A DNA stretch of 64,000 bases from Streptomyces fradiae ATCC 10745 = DSM 40063 (GTDB lineage Bacteria > Actinomycetota > Actinomycetes > Streptomycetales > Streptomycetaceae). Positions 40,443-49,324 of the stretch are shown here, in pieces; within the stretch, counting starts at the first letter, position 1; the number at the start of each line of letters is the position of its first letter. Below the pieces are notes generated by a model. The model made no database searches. It was not told where the DNA came from and saw nothing but the letters and a program-made list of their open reading frames with translations. Both the position numbers and the translations under genes were made by a program. Where the stretch lies: contig NZ_CP023696.1 of assembly GCF_008704425.1 (NCBI RefSeq), positions 372,001-436,000 on the forward strand. Direction: 5' to 3'.

Positions 40443-41405
40443 ATGACCGAGACGACCGACACGGCGGCGCCCGCGAAGGTGCCGCGACGCACCGCCGCAC
40501 CGCCGCGCGGCGGGCCGAGGCGCCCCGCCCCGCCCCGCGGCACCCTTCTGCGCCGCCTCACCCCGTGGCTCTTCCTGGCCGCCCCGCTGGCCCTGCTGAT
40601 CACGTTCACCTACGTGCCGGTGGGCAACATGGTCTACTACAGCTTCACCGACTGGGACGGCGTCAGCCCCGACCGGAGCCTGACGGGCTTCGACAACTAC
40701 GTGCAGATCGCGACCCGGCCCGAGCTGTTCCGGGTGTTCTTCGTCAGCCTGTACTACCTGGCCGCGTCGGCCGTGCAGATCGTGATCGCCCTGTACTTCG
40801 CGACCGTACTCAGCTGGAACCTGCGCTTCCGCAACCTGTTCAAGGGCATCCTGTTCTTCCCGTACCTCGTCAACGGGGTCGCGATCGGCTTCGTGTTCCT
40901 CTACTTCTTCCAGGACGGCGGCACGCTCGACTCGATCCTGGCGTGGTTCGGCACCGGCTCCGACCGTGCCTGGCTGGGCGACCCCGCGAGCGCCAACACC
41001 TCGCTGGCCGGGGTGTCCGTGTGGCGCTTCACCGGGCTGAACTTCGTCCTGTTCCTCGGTGCGATCCAGTCGATACCCGCCGAGCTGTACGAGGCGGCGG
41101 AGCTGGACGGGGCCACCCGGTGGCAGCAGTTCCGGCACATCATCGCCCCCGGCATCCGGCCGGTCGTCGGGCTCAGCGTCATCCTGGCGATCTCCGGCTC
41201 GCTGTCCGTGTTCGAGATCCCGTACATCATGACCGGCGGCGCGACCGGCACGACGACCTTCGTCATCCAGACGGTCAAGCTCGCCTTCCAGTTCAACAAG
41301 ACGGGCCTGGCGTCGGCCGCGGCGGTGGTCCTGCTGCTGATCATCCTGCTGGTCACCTGGATCCAGCGCCGCATCACGCCCGACGAGAGGGTGGACCTCG
41401 TATGA
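40443..41405 (+). CDS. Sugar ABC transporter permease (MalF-type)
   Basis: 320 residues, ATG at 40443. A basic N-terminal tail of 40 residues precedes about six membrane helices. The EAA loop is ELYEAAELDGATRWQQFRHIIAPGIRPVVG. It forms the translocation channel of a CUT1 sugar importer with the next gene, whose ATG overlaps its stop (ATGA). No ATPase gene is present; a shared MsiK-like ATPase is the usual solution in Streptomyces. Confidence 0.93.
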   Translation: MTETTDTAAPAKVPRRTAAPPRGGPRRPAPPRGTLLRRLTPWLFLAAPLALLITFTYVPVGNMVYYSFTDWDGVSPDRSLTGFDNYVQIATRPELFRVFFVSLYYLAASAVQIVIALYFATVLSWNLRFRNLFKGILFFPYLVNGVAIGFVFLYFFQDGGTLDSILAWFGTGSDRAWLGDPASANTSLAGVSVWRFTGLNFVLFLGAIQSIPAELYEAAELDGATRWQQFRHIIAPGIRPVVGLSVILAISGSLSVFEIPYIMTGGATGTTTFVIQTVKLAFQFNKTGLASAAAVVLLLIILLVTWIQRRITPDERVDLV

Positions 41406-42247
41406 CCGCTCCCCTGCCCGTACGGCGCAGCCGGCTCGCCCCGGCCCTGACCTACCTGTCGCTGGTCGCCGCGTCGCTGGTCGTCCTGGTCCCGCTGGCC
41501 GTCGTCTTCCTCACCTCCCTCAAGACGTCACGGGAGGTCGCCGAGGGAGGCGCCCTGTCGCCGCCGGAGAACTGGCTCAACTTCGCCAACTACGCGACGG
41601 CGTTCACCGACGGGAAGATGCTGTCGGCCTTCGGCAACACCGCGTTCATCCTGCTCTTCTCGATCACCGGGACGGTGCTGATCGGCTCGATGACGGCCTA
41701 CGCCGTCGACCGCTTCGACTTCCGCGCCAAGAGGCCGGTCATGGCGCTCTTCCTCGTCGCCACCCTGGTCCCCGGCGTCACCACCCAGGTCGCCACCTTC
41801 CAGGTGGTGAACGGCTTCGGCCTGTTCAACAGCCTGTGGGCACCCGTCCTGCTCTACATGGGGACGGACATCGTCTCCGTCTACGTCTTCCTGCAGTTCA
41901 TCCGGGGCATTCCGGTGTCCCTCGACGAGGCGGCGCGGCTGGACGGGGCGAACGCCCTCACCGTCTACTGGAGGATCATCCTGCCGCTGCTGAAACCGGC
42001 CGTCGCCACCGTCGTGATCATCAAGGGGATCACCGTCTACAACGACTTCTACATCCCCTTCCTCTACATGCCGTCGGAGGAGCTGGGCACCATCTCCACC
42101 GCGCTGTTCCGCTTCAAGGGCCCCTTCGGTGCCCACTGGGAGCACATCTCCGCCGGCACCATCCTGGTGATCGTCCCGACCCTGGTCGTGTTCCTCTTCC
42201 TCCAGCGCTACATCTACAACGGCTTCGCCCGGGGCGCGACGAAGTGA
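41402..42247 (+). CDS. Sugar ABC transporter permease (MalG-type)
   Basis: 281 residues, ATG at 41402, 4-bp overlap with the upstream permease. Six predicted helices and the EAA loop SLDEAARLDGANALTVYWRIILPLLKPAVA. Partner of the previous gene in the putative mannooligosaccharide importer. Confidence 0.93.
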   Translation: MTAPLPVRRSRLAPALTYLSLVAASLVVLVPLAVVFLTSLKTSREVAEGGALSPPENWLNFANYATAFTDGKMLSAFGNTAFILLFSITGTVLIGSMTAYAVDRFDFRAKRPVMALFLVATLVPGVTTQVATFQVVNGFGLFNSLWAPVLLYMGTDIVSVYVFLQFIRGIPVSLDEAARLDGANALTVYWRIILPLLKPAVATVVIIKGITVYNDFYIPFLYMPSEELGTISTALFRFKGPFGAHWEHISAGTILVIVPTLVVFLFLQRYIYNGFARGATK

Positions 42248-42320
42248 CGCCCCGCCCCGAACGCCTCCGCGGCGGCGGGCGCCTTCCACACCGTCCGGGG
42301 GTCCGCGTACCGTCGGGGCC

Positions 42321-42793
42321 GTGGAGACGACGACGCACCGGCGGGCCGTCCGGTCATCTGCCTGGACGCCGCCGACCGCCTGCTGCTCCTGCACTGGCGC
42401 GACCCGGCCACGGGGACGCTGCTGTGGGAGCCGCCCGGCGGCGGGGTGGAACCCGGTGAGACGCCCCTGGAGGCGGCCCGCCGGGAGCTGTTCGAGGAGA
42501 CCGGGCTGGTCCCCGCGGCGGTCTCGGACCGGTCCGTGCCCGTCGCGCGCGACGTCCGGTGGAACGGCAGGCGGTACACGGGGACCGAGGACTTCTTCCT
42601 CGCCCGGTTCACCGGGGAGCGGCCCGCGCCGACGCGGGCCGGGCTGCTCCCCCGCGAACGCGCGCACCTGCGCGGACATGCCTGGCTCACCCGGTCCGAG
42701 GTGGCGGAGCTGCGCGACCTGGTCGAGCCGCCGCGCCTGGCGGCGGTGCTCAGCGCCCTCGCACCGGAGACCCCCCGGCCCGGGGGACCGTGA
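42321..42793 (+). pseudogene. Nudix hydrolase gene with a frameshift
   Basis: From GTG 42321 the frame reads METTTHRRAVR and then goes out of frame near 42351; in the next frame the expected continuation is VICLDAADRLLLLHWRDP and a full Nudix box (GGVEPGETPLEAARRELFEETGL). The missing base is in CCGGTCATC, where an extra G would join the two. No other start before the box can be found; the in-frame GTG at 42446 falls inside the Nudix box and would destroy it. The gene is therefore broken by a 1-bp deletion, or there is a sequencing error. It would have been about 157 residues. Confidence 0.75.
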
Positions 42794-43065
42794 CCCCTCC
42801 CTTGCCGCCCCCGGGGCGGCGTCCGGCCGAGCCGACCCGGCGGACGGGAGCCCGTGGGACGGGAGCCGTCCGGTGGCGCGTCCGGTCAGGCCCGTACGCC
42901 CGGGGCGGCCGGTGGCGCGGCCGGTGCCCCACCGGACCGCCTCGCGGACCGGGCCGCCCGGGACTGGACCCGCGCCGCCGGCGCCGGGCGCCGGGGCGCA
43001 CCGCCGTGCAGGAGTCACCGGGAGGTGCGCGCCTCCCGGACAACGACTCGGCGGCGGCCCTCCGG

Positions 43066-44085
43066 CTACCGGCGCGGGCCGCCGCGCAGGGCGCCCAGCA
43101 GGGTCGGCAGCGCGTGCCGCAGTTCGCGGTACCCGTAGGTGCCGCTGTGGGTGCCGGGGTAGATGTGGGTGGTCACCGGGGCCCTCAGCGACGTGAGCCG
43201 GTCGGCCAGCATGCGGGTCTCCTCCCCGCAGACGGCCTCGGTGACGGAGACGACCCCCGCGTCCGCCAGCGCCACCCACTTCTCGGTGCCGGGGATGTGC
43301 GGGTCGGGGTCCCCGCCGTCGAGCGGGCCCGGGGTCCCGTCCCCGGAGGCCAGGTAGACGGGCGTGCGGCGCAGTCCCCCGGCGTGGCGGTAGGGGTCCC
43401 AGGCCAGCCAGACGTCCCACTGCTCCCAGGGGTCACCGAAGACCGCGTAGCCGTCCACGCCGACGAACTTCGCGCCGGACAGCCACATCTCGGGGTGCCG
43501 GATCGGGTGCACCGGCGCCCCGAAGGCGGCGACCGCGCCGAACAGGCCGGGGATCCGGGCGGCCATCCCGAGGGCGCCGAAGCCGCCCTGCGACTCGCCG
43601 GCCGCCGCTCTGCGCGTCCCGGCGCCGTAAGCCCGCTCGACCAGGGGCACGACCTCGCGCAGGAAGTAGGTGCGCACCCTGGGCGGGCCCTGCCTGCCGT
43701 GGTTCCACCAGTCGGTCCAGAATCCGAAGAGCGGCATGGCGGGCATGACCACCAGCACGTCGAGCAGTTCGGCGAGCTCCTGCACGCGGAACATCGTGGT
43801 CCACGTGGTGTGGTCGCCGTCACCTCCCGCCAGGAGGTAGAGGGTGGGCCAGCGGTCGTCCGGCGCGCGGCGGTCCCATCCGCGCGGGGTGAGCAGGGCG
43901 ACGCGGCTGGAGCCGCCCAGGGCCGGGGAGTCGACGGTCAGCTCGACGAGCCGCTCGTCCAGGCGCCGTTCGGCGAGGACCCGGCCCGAGGCGTTCGCGG
44001 TCGCCGCTGCGGACAGGGCGTGGCCTGCGGTCAGCATGGCCGCGCCGGCGAGCACCGTGCGGCGTCGTGCGTACGGGTTCGGCAT
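43066..44085 (-). CDS. Secreted esterase, antigen-85/esterase-D-like alpha/beta hydrolase
   Basis: 339 residues, ATG at 44085, with an N-terminal YARRRTVLAGAAMLTAGHALSAAA leader; the double Arg and mild hydrophobicity suggest Tat export. The catalytic Ser is in GESQGGFGALGMAARIPG, with DPHIPGTE-region Asp candidates and His in IYPGTHSGTYGYRELRHALP. The fold (RWPTLYLLAGGDGDHTTWTT) is the antigen-85/Fbp type. Mycolyltransferase activity is not expected without mycolic acids, so acyl-esterase on an unknown ester is more likely. Confidence 0.83.
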   Translation of the reverse strand: MPNPYARRRTVLAGAAMLTAGHALSAAATANASGRVLAERRLDERLVELTVDSPALGGSSRVALLTPRGWDRRAPDDRWPTLYLLAGGDGDHTTWTTMFRVQELAELLDVLVVMPAMPLFGFWTDWWNHGRQGPPRVRTYFLREVVPLVERAYGAGTRRAAAGESQGGFGALGMAARIPGLFGAVAAFGAPVHPIRHPEMWLSGAKFVGVDGYAVFGDPWEQWDVWLAWDPYRHAGGLRRTPVYLASGDGTPGPLDGGDPDPHIPGTEKWVALADAGVVSVTEAVCGEETRMLADRLTSLRAPVTTHIYPGTHSGTYGYRELRHALPTLLGALRGGPRR

Positions 44086-44245
44086 ACCCCGCATTATCGG
44101 CGGGCGGCGCCCGGTCCTTGAGTGGTCTCCCGGCCAGTCCCCGGTCGCGTCGAGGTCTCCGCCGGTCGCCGGGGAAGGCCCGTGCGCCCAAAGGGCGTTG
44201 GCCGAATCGGGGCGGCGCGCCGCCGTGTGCTCCTAGGGTGGGCCG

Positions 44246-44914
44246 ATGCATGCGAACCGTATCGAACGCCCCGCCGATCTCGACGTGGTGCGTGACTCCT
44301 ACGACCGGGTGGCCGACAACTACGTCGACATGGTGCTGACGACGGGGATCGGCGACATCCGGCGCCACCCCTGGTACAAGGCGTCGATCGACGCCTTCGC
44401 CGACACGGTGGGCGGGCTCGGGCCCGTCCTCGACGTGGGCTGCGGGCCCGGCACGGTCACCGCCTACCTGGCCGAGCGCGGACTCGACGTGTCCGGGGTG
44501 GATCTGTCGCCCCGGATGATCGAGCACGCGCGGCGCCTGCATCCGCGGTGCCGGTTCGAGGTCGCCTCCGCGACCGATCTCGACCTGGCCGAGGCGTCCC
44601 TCGGCGGCGTGCTCGGGTGGTGGTCGCTCTTCAACCTCCCCCGGGACGTGCTGCCCCGCGTACTCGCCCTCTTCGCGCGGGCGTTGAAGCCGGGCGGGCA
44701 TCTCATCACCGCCACCCACGTCGGGGACGGGGACGTGGTGCGCACCGAGGCGTACGGCGGTGTGCCCGTGCGCTGGACGACCCATCGGTGGCGGCCGGAG
44801 CAGCTCGTGGACCTGATCGAGCGGGCCGGTCTGCGCCCGGTCGCGGAACTTCGGGTACCGGCGGACGAGCACACCGGGCCGGGGGTGGTCGTCATGGCCG
44901 GGCGGACCGGCTGA
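44246..44914 (+). CDS. SAM-dependent methyltransferase
   Basis: 222 residues, ATG at 44246. Class I core: VLDVGCGPGTVTAYLAERGLDVSGVDLSPRMIEHARRLHP, then EVASATDLDLAEASLGGVLGWWSLFNLP and KPGGHLITATHVGDGDVV. Small-molecule type; substrate unknown. It stands alone between the esterase and the coiled-coil protein gene. Confidence 0.85.
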   Translation: MHANRIERPADLDVVRDSYDRVADNYVDMVLTTGIGDIRRHPWYKASIDAFADTVGGLGPVLDVGCGPGTVTAYLAERGLDVSGVDLSPRMIEHARRLHPRCRFEVASATDLDLAEASLGGVLGWWSLFNLPRDVLPRVLALFARALKPGGHLITATHVGDGDVVRTEAYGGVPVRWTTHRWRPEQLVDLIERAGLRPVAELRVPADEHTGPGVVVMAGRTG

Positions 44915-45112
44915 GGCCCCGGCCGCAGCACCGTGGGCCGGGGCGGGCCGCTGCCGTGGGGACGGCCGCCGCGCGGGGCTTCCCGCCCCGGCCGCCGTGG
45001 CACGGCCGTGGCTCCCGGCCGCCGACGGCGAACGGCTGGAAACCACCGCGTCGCGGGTGGCCCGCGCGGGGAGATACCAGCGGTTGCCATCGGAAAGCAC
45101 TCAGGGGGCCAC

Positions 45113-46267
45113 ATGGTGCGCAAACGGGAGTTCGAAGAGTTCGAAAGGCATGTCAGGGGTGAGCTGGCACATGTGCGCGAGCAACTGCGGCGTCTCGACG
45201 ACCCGGCGGTCGGGCTGTCCGCCCTGCACGGGGAGACGGCGCGGAGCGGGCTGCGGCTCCAGGAGCTCGTCCAGGCCGGCGTCACCGAACTGCGCAAGGA
45301 GAACCGGGAGGTACGCAGCCGGCAGGACCGCCTGATCGGCGAACTCCACGAGGCCAGGAGCGAGCTGCGGGACCTCCGCGAGCTCACCGACGCCCTGCGC
45401 GCCGCGCTCCCCCGGCCCCGCGCCGCGGCCGAGGACACGGTGGAGGGGCCGGAGGGCGGGGAGTGGCCGGACGGCCGTCCGGAGGGGACACCGGGTCGGC
45501 CGCCCGCCCACCCCGGGACGCCGGCCGGCGACGCGTCCGGGCACGGCGGCGACGCGTCCGGGCACGGCCCCGGCGCCGCCACGCCGGACCACCGGGGCGG
45601 CGCCGGCACCGCGGCGCCCGAGCCGGCCGCACCCGGCGCCCCGTCACCCGGCGCCGCCGCATCCGACACCGCACCGGCCGGCATCGCGCCGGCCGACACC
45701 GCGCCGACCCACGCGAACGCCGACCAGCAGGGGGAGACCATGGAGAGCACCCACCCGCACCCGCACCCGTCCGGCGACGGCGGAGACCTCGACCACCGGG
45801 CCCTCAGGAACGCCGTCGAGGCCGCCTACCGGGGCGCGGACACGCCCACGGCCACCGCGCCCGCAGCCCCACCGGCCTCCCCGGACCGGCCCGGCGACCC
45901 ACGCGTCGCCCACGGCGTCCTGCTGCTGAAGGCGGCCGGCGTCGCCACCGTCGAGCTGCTCGCGCACCGCGACACCTGGGAGTGGCTGGCCGCGCTGGCC
46001 GCGGACCACGACCACTTCCGCACCCCGCCGGCCGTGGAGGACGTCAAGGAGGGCCGCGTCCGCACCGTCCTCTCCGGGCGCTCGCTCATCGCGGTCCTCA
46101 TCAAGCTGTGGGCCACCCGCGCCGACGCCGCCCCGCTGGAGGCGAACTGGGCGATGGCCACGACGGCGTACCACCGCGTCGCGGACGGACTCGCCGACGT
46201 CACCGGCCGGGGCCAGACCGTGCGCATCGTCCTCGACGACGGATCCCCGCACTCCGCCGAGGGGTGA
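45113..46267 (+). CDS. Coiled-coil protein of unknown function
   Basis: 384 residues, ATG at 45113 after AGGGGG. Residues 1-100 form a charged alpha-helical coiled coil (KREFEEFERHVRGELAHVR, ...ELRKENREVRSRQDRLIGELHEARSELRDLRELTDALRAAL). Residues 105-215 are a Pro/Gly/Ala/His linker. A compact C-terminal domain (225-384) reads LDHRALRNAVEAAY and continues HGVLLLKAAGVATVELLAHRDTWEWLAALAADHDHFRTPPAVEDV, RVRTVLSGRSLIAVLIKLWATRAD, ending VRIVLDDG. I do not recognise the family. No membrane segment or signal; likely cytosolic scaffold or partner protein. Confidence 0.75.
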   Translation: MVRKREFEEFERHVRGELAHVREQLRRLDDPAVGLSALHGETARSGLRLQELVQAGVTELRKENREVRSRQDRLIGELHEARSELRDLRELTDALRAALPRPRAAAEDTVEGPEGGEWPDGRPEGTPGRPPAHPGTPAGDASGHGGDASGHGPGAATPDHRGGAGTAAPEPAAPGAPSPGAAASDTAPAGIAPADTAPTHANADQQGETMESTHPHPHPSGDGGDLDHRALRNAVEAAYRGADTPTATAPAAPPASPDRPGDPRVAHGVLLLKAAGVATVELLAHRDTWEWLAALAADHDHFRTPPAVEDVKEGRVRTVLSGRSLIAVLIKLWATRADAAPLEANWAMATTAYHRVADGLADVTGRGQTVRIVLDDGSPHSAEG

Positions 46268-46340
46268 CCGGGCGCCGGCCGGCCGTGGCCGCTTCTCCGG
46301 TGCCGGGCGGGAGCGCCCCCCGGAGGGCCCGCGCGGGTGG

Positions 46341-47243
46341 TCAGGAGGTGCTCGGCGCGGCTGACGCGGGCTTCGACGAGACGAGGACGCCGATCTTGTC
46401 GATGCGGTGCTCCGGGTTGCCGAGGCCGTCGCGCCAGTGGTTGCCCGCGGCGTCGTCCTCGGGCGTCGCACAGGTCGAGAGCGTGATCATGGGCTGGGTC
46501 GGTTCCTGCCCCGGACGGCCCGGCACCGCGGCGCGCTGCTCCGCCAGGGAGCGCTCCGACCGGAAGGACGTCGTCCTGGTCCCGGTGATCCGGTACTCGT
46601 ACACCGTGCCGCCCGCGGTGACGAGCACCCGGTCACCGGCCTCCAGGGACGGCAGGTCGCGCAGCGGGCCGCCCGCGGAGAGCCGGTGCGCGGTGACCAG
46701 GTAGTTGCCGACCTCGCCGGGGCCCACGCCGCCCCGCTCTCCGTACGGGCTGGCGGCGAGGCCCTTGTCCTGGATGCGGGTGCCGGGGCGGTCGTCGGTG
46801 GTGCCCTCGTACGGCACGACGCGCAGGTCCTCGACGCCGATCTCCGGAATGGCGAGCCGGGCGGGCCGGGTGCGCGCGTCTCCCGGCGGGGGCGACGGCT
46901 CGGACGGCCGGTCGGGGGGCGGGGCAGGGGGCTTGGGGGTGCTGCTCGTGCCCTCGGCGGGAGCCGGGGCCGGCGGTGCGGCCGGGGCGGCCCACGCCGG
47001 GGGCGGGGTCAGGGTCCTGGCCGTGGCCGGGGCGGGCAGGGCTGCCGGGTCGGCCGCCGTGGGCGGGAAGGGCACGGCGGGCGTGCCTTCGGGGGCGGTC
47101 GCCGCGCCGCCGGCGGGGGCGGCCGGGGTGACGGCGACCGCCGCCGGGCCGTCGCCGCCCGGAGGGCCCGCGCCGGCGACACAGCCGGTCAGGGCCACCG
47201 CGGCGGCGGCCAGTACCGCGGGAACGGCGGGACGACTCGGCAT
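46341..47243 (-). CDS. Class E/F-type sortase with a lipoprotein signal
   Basis: 300 residues. Residues 1-21 form a leader with lipobox LTGC (C21), then a Pro/Ala/Gly-rich linker to 120, then a compact sortase domain: LAIPEIGV, YLVTAHRLSAGGPLRDL with H186, MITLSTCATPED with C258 and R280 in EHRIDKIGV. The His-Cys-Arg triad is in place. Class E sortases of Streptomyces attach LPxTG-like proteins such as chaplins to peptidoglycan and usually have a TM anchor; here anchoring as a lipoprotein would replace it. No obvious sortase substrate gene lies in the window. Start ATG at 47243. Confidence 0.85.
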   Translation of the reverse strand: MPSRPAVPAVLAAAAVALTGCVAGAGPPGGDGPAAVAVTPAAPAGGAATAPEGTPAVPFPPTAADPAALPAPATARTLTPPPAWAAPAAPPAPAPAEGTSSTPKPPAPPPDRPSEPSPPPGDARTRPARLAIPEIGVEDLRVVPYEGTTDDRPGTRIQDKGLAASPYGERGGVGPGEVGNYLVTAHRLSAGGPLRDLPSLEAGDRVLVTAGGTVYEYRITGTRTTSFRSERSLAEQRAAVPGRPGQEPTQPMITLSTCATPEDDAAGNHWRDGLGNPEHRIDKIGVLVSSKPASAAPSTS

Positions 47244-47420
47244 GGTGTTCCAGGGGGAAGGGGCTGCGGGACGGCGGGGGTCCTCCGGATCGGGACCACG
47301 GCGACGGCGTGCGATCGCCCGTCCCTTCCACCATGCCCCCGCGCCGGACCCGGTCGCCACCCCCAGGGCCACGGCCTCCGGGCAGGGAGGGGCGACGGGC
47401 GGGCCTCCGCCCCGGGAGCG

Positions 47421-48425
47421 TTACCGCGCGGCGCGCACCGTGAGGACGTACGCCGCGGTGAGCGCGACGACGCGGTCCTCGTCCTGGGCCAGCTCCGTCA
47501 GGGCGCGGGTCGCGGTGTCCCCCGGAATGTCGGCGAGCGCCTGCGTCAGCCTCCGGCGTGCGGAGGGGACGGCGGCGCCGCGGGCGAGGCGGACCACGAG
47601 CCCGGTGGCGATCCGCTCGGCGAGCGCGGGATCGCGGGCCAGCGCGCTCAGCGCGTCGGCCGCGTCGGCGTCGCTCCGCGCTTCGACGATCATGGCGATC
47701 AGCGGCTCGGCCGCGTCGGCCGCTCCGCGCTCCCCGAGCGCCAGGGCCGCGTACTCCCGGACCGCCGTGTCCGGGTCCGCGAGCGTGTCCCGCAGCAGCG
47801 CGGTCGCCCGGTCGTCCGGGATCTCGGCGAGGGACCGCACGGCGCGTACGCGCACCTCCGGTTCGGGTGCGCCGAGCCCGCGCGCCAGCGGCGCGATCGC
47901 CTCCCCGCCCGCGCGCGCCAGGGCCCAGCGGAGGGCCCCGGCGACGTGCGGGTCGGACTCGCCGAGGACCGCCTCGGCCAGCGCCGCCACCGGCACGGAG
48001 CCCTCGCGCGCGGTGGACAGGGCGGCGCGCTGCCGCGCCCCCGTGCTCCTCGACTCCAGAGCCCGCAGGAGCGCGACGGTCTGGAGGACGTCCTCCCACC
48101 CGGCGGGCCGCGCGGCGCCGATCCGCCGGAGCCGGGTGAGCAGCGCGGTCTGGGCCGCGATGCGCTCCCGCGTCCGCCGGACGAGGTCGCCGACGAGCTG
48201 CTCGGGCGCGAACCCGGGGTCGTCGAGGGCCCGCCCCACGTCGTGCAGGGAGAGGCCCAGCGACCGCAGGCTCTCGATGTGGAAGATCCGCCGGATGTCG
48301 TCGGCGGAGTACTCGCGGTACCCGGCGCCGGTGCGGCCCGTGGGCCGCACCAGGCCGATCGACTCGTAGTGCCTGAGCATGCGGGCCGTGACCCCGGACC
48401 GCCGCGCGACCTCGCCGATCAGCAC
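47421..48425 (-). CDS. MerR-type regulator fused to HEAT repeats
   Basis: 334 residues from GTG 48425. Residues 1-75 are a standard MerR HTH (LIGEVARRSGVTARMLRHYESIGLVRPTGRTGAGYREYSADDIRRI) followed by a long helix (LSLHDVGRALDDPGFAPEQLVGDLVRRTRERIAAQ). From about 130 onward the effector domain is HEAT-like: repeated helical pairs with VRVRAVRSLAEIPDDRA, VREYAALALGERGAADAAEPLIAMI and similar. It is the second gene of an operon whose first gene encodes another HEAT protein, 3 bp away. The HEAT domain is probably a protein-binding sensor. Confidence 0.88.
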   Translation of the reverse strand: MLIGEVARRSGVTARMLRHYESIGLVRPTGRTGAGYREYSADDIRRIFHIESLRSLGLSLHDVGRALDDPGFAPEQLVGDLVRRTRERIAAQTALLTRLRRIGAARPAGWEDVLQTVALLRALESRSTGARQRAALSTAREGSVPVAALAEAVLGESDPHVAGALRWALARAGGEAIAPLARGLGAPEPEVRVRAVRSLAEIPDDRATALLRDTLADPDTAVREYAALALGERGAADAAEPLIAMIVEARSDADAADALSALARDPALAERIATGLVVRLARGAAVPSARRRLTQALADIPGDTATRALTELAQDEDRVVALTAAYVLTVRAAR

Positions 48426-48428
48426 CGC

Positions 48429-49094
48429 CTACCGCTCCTCCCGGCCGCCTCCGCCGAGGGCGACGACACGTCTGGCCTCCTCGACGGCGTACGCGAACCC
48501 GGCGTCCGGGTCGCGCCGCAGCCGTTCCGTGACCACGGCGTGCTCGCGTACGCCGGGGTCGGGGTGGCCGGTCGCGGCGTGCAGCGCCGGCAGCACCGCC
48601 TCACCGAGCGCGATCAGCGCCCTGCTGAGGCTGAGCCGGGTCTCGCGCCCGCCGCGCCCCAACTGCCCCGCCAACTCTACGGCCAGCTCGTGCTCCTCGC
48701 CCTCGGGTACGAGCACGACCGCGGCCCGCCAGGCGCTGCGCGCCACCTCGTCGTCGGCGTCGGACAGCAGCTCCGGTGTGATCACCGGCCATGCCCGCCG
48801 GTCCTGGATCTTGGACAGGGTGTGCAGCGCCTGGCTCCGCGCCTGCGCTCCCCCCGTGCGGACCTCGCGGACGAGCACCGGGACCGTCACCGCCGCCGGG
48901 AGGCGGGTGAGCGCCCACGTCAGCATCTCCCGTACGGAGAAGTCCGGTTCCACGGCGCACCGCTCGACGAGCGTGCCGACCGCGGCCGGGTCCGGGGCCG
49001 TTCCCACCGCGAGGGCCGCCCGCAGCCGGGCCGACGGGGCGCCGTCCCGCAGGGCCCTGAGCGCCCGCCCGTGGTGCTCTTCTGTCATGGTCAT
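48429..49094 (-). CDS. HEAT-repeat protein
   Basis: 221 residues, ATG at 49094 with GGAGG 8 bases upstream. Repeated alpha-helical pairs with HEAT signatures (SARLRAALAVGTAPDPAAVGTLVERC, FSVREMLTWALTRLPAAVTVPVLVREV, ARSQALHTLSKIQDRRAWPVITPEL, VARSAWRAAVVL, DPGVREHAVVTERL). It is first in the operon with the MerR-HEAT protein and lies behind a MerR-style promoter. The two HEAT chains may bind each other. Confidence 0.85.
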   Translation of the reverse strand: MTMTEEHHGRALRALRDGAPSARLRAALAVGTAPDPAAVGTLVERCAVEPDFSVREMLTWALTRLPAAVTVPVLVREVRTGGAQARSQALHTLSKIQDRRAWPVITPELLSDADDEVARSAWRAAVVLVPEGEEHELAVELAGQLGRGGRETRLSLSRALIALGEAVLPALHAATGHPDPGVREHAVVTERLRRDPDAGFAYAVEEARRVVALGGGGREER

Positions 49095-49115
49095 CGGGAC
49101 CACCTCCGGGACGAC

Positions 49116-49146
49116 AGTGAAGACCTTGCCACCGTGTCAAGGTCAA
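49116..49146 (-). promoter_or_regulatory. MerR-style promoter/operator
   Basis: On the minus strand: -35 TTGACC, a 19-bp spacer with the inverted repeat GACCTTG...CAAGGTC (arms at 49122-49128 and 49138-49144) and a -10-like TTCACT. The over-long 19-bp spacer with a centred dyad is the signature of MerR-activated promoters. It lies directly upstream of the HEAT gene. Confidence 0.75.
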
Positions 49147-49324
49147 GCGCTTGCCGGGGGCGCCCCGGCCCGCGCCGGAGACGCGGCCACCAGGAGGCGG
49201 GTACCCGACGTGCTGCGGGATGTCGCCGGCGCCTCCGAACGTCCGTGCGGTCCGTGTCCTCGGCACCGCGTGCTCGTTGGGCCGTTCGGGTAACGGCCGG
49301 CTCGGGTCCGAGGGGGAGACAGGC

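Noticed and set aside
42446..42793. GTG at 42446 as start of a short intact Nudix protein
   Set aside because: It falls inside the Nudix box and removes the first conserved glycines and the preceding strands, so a broken longer gene is more likely.
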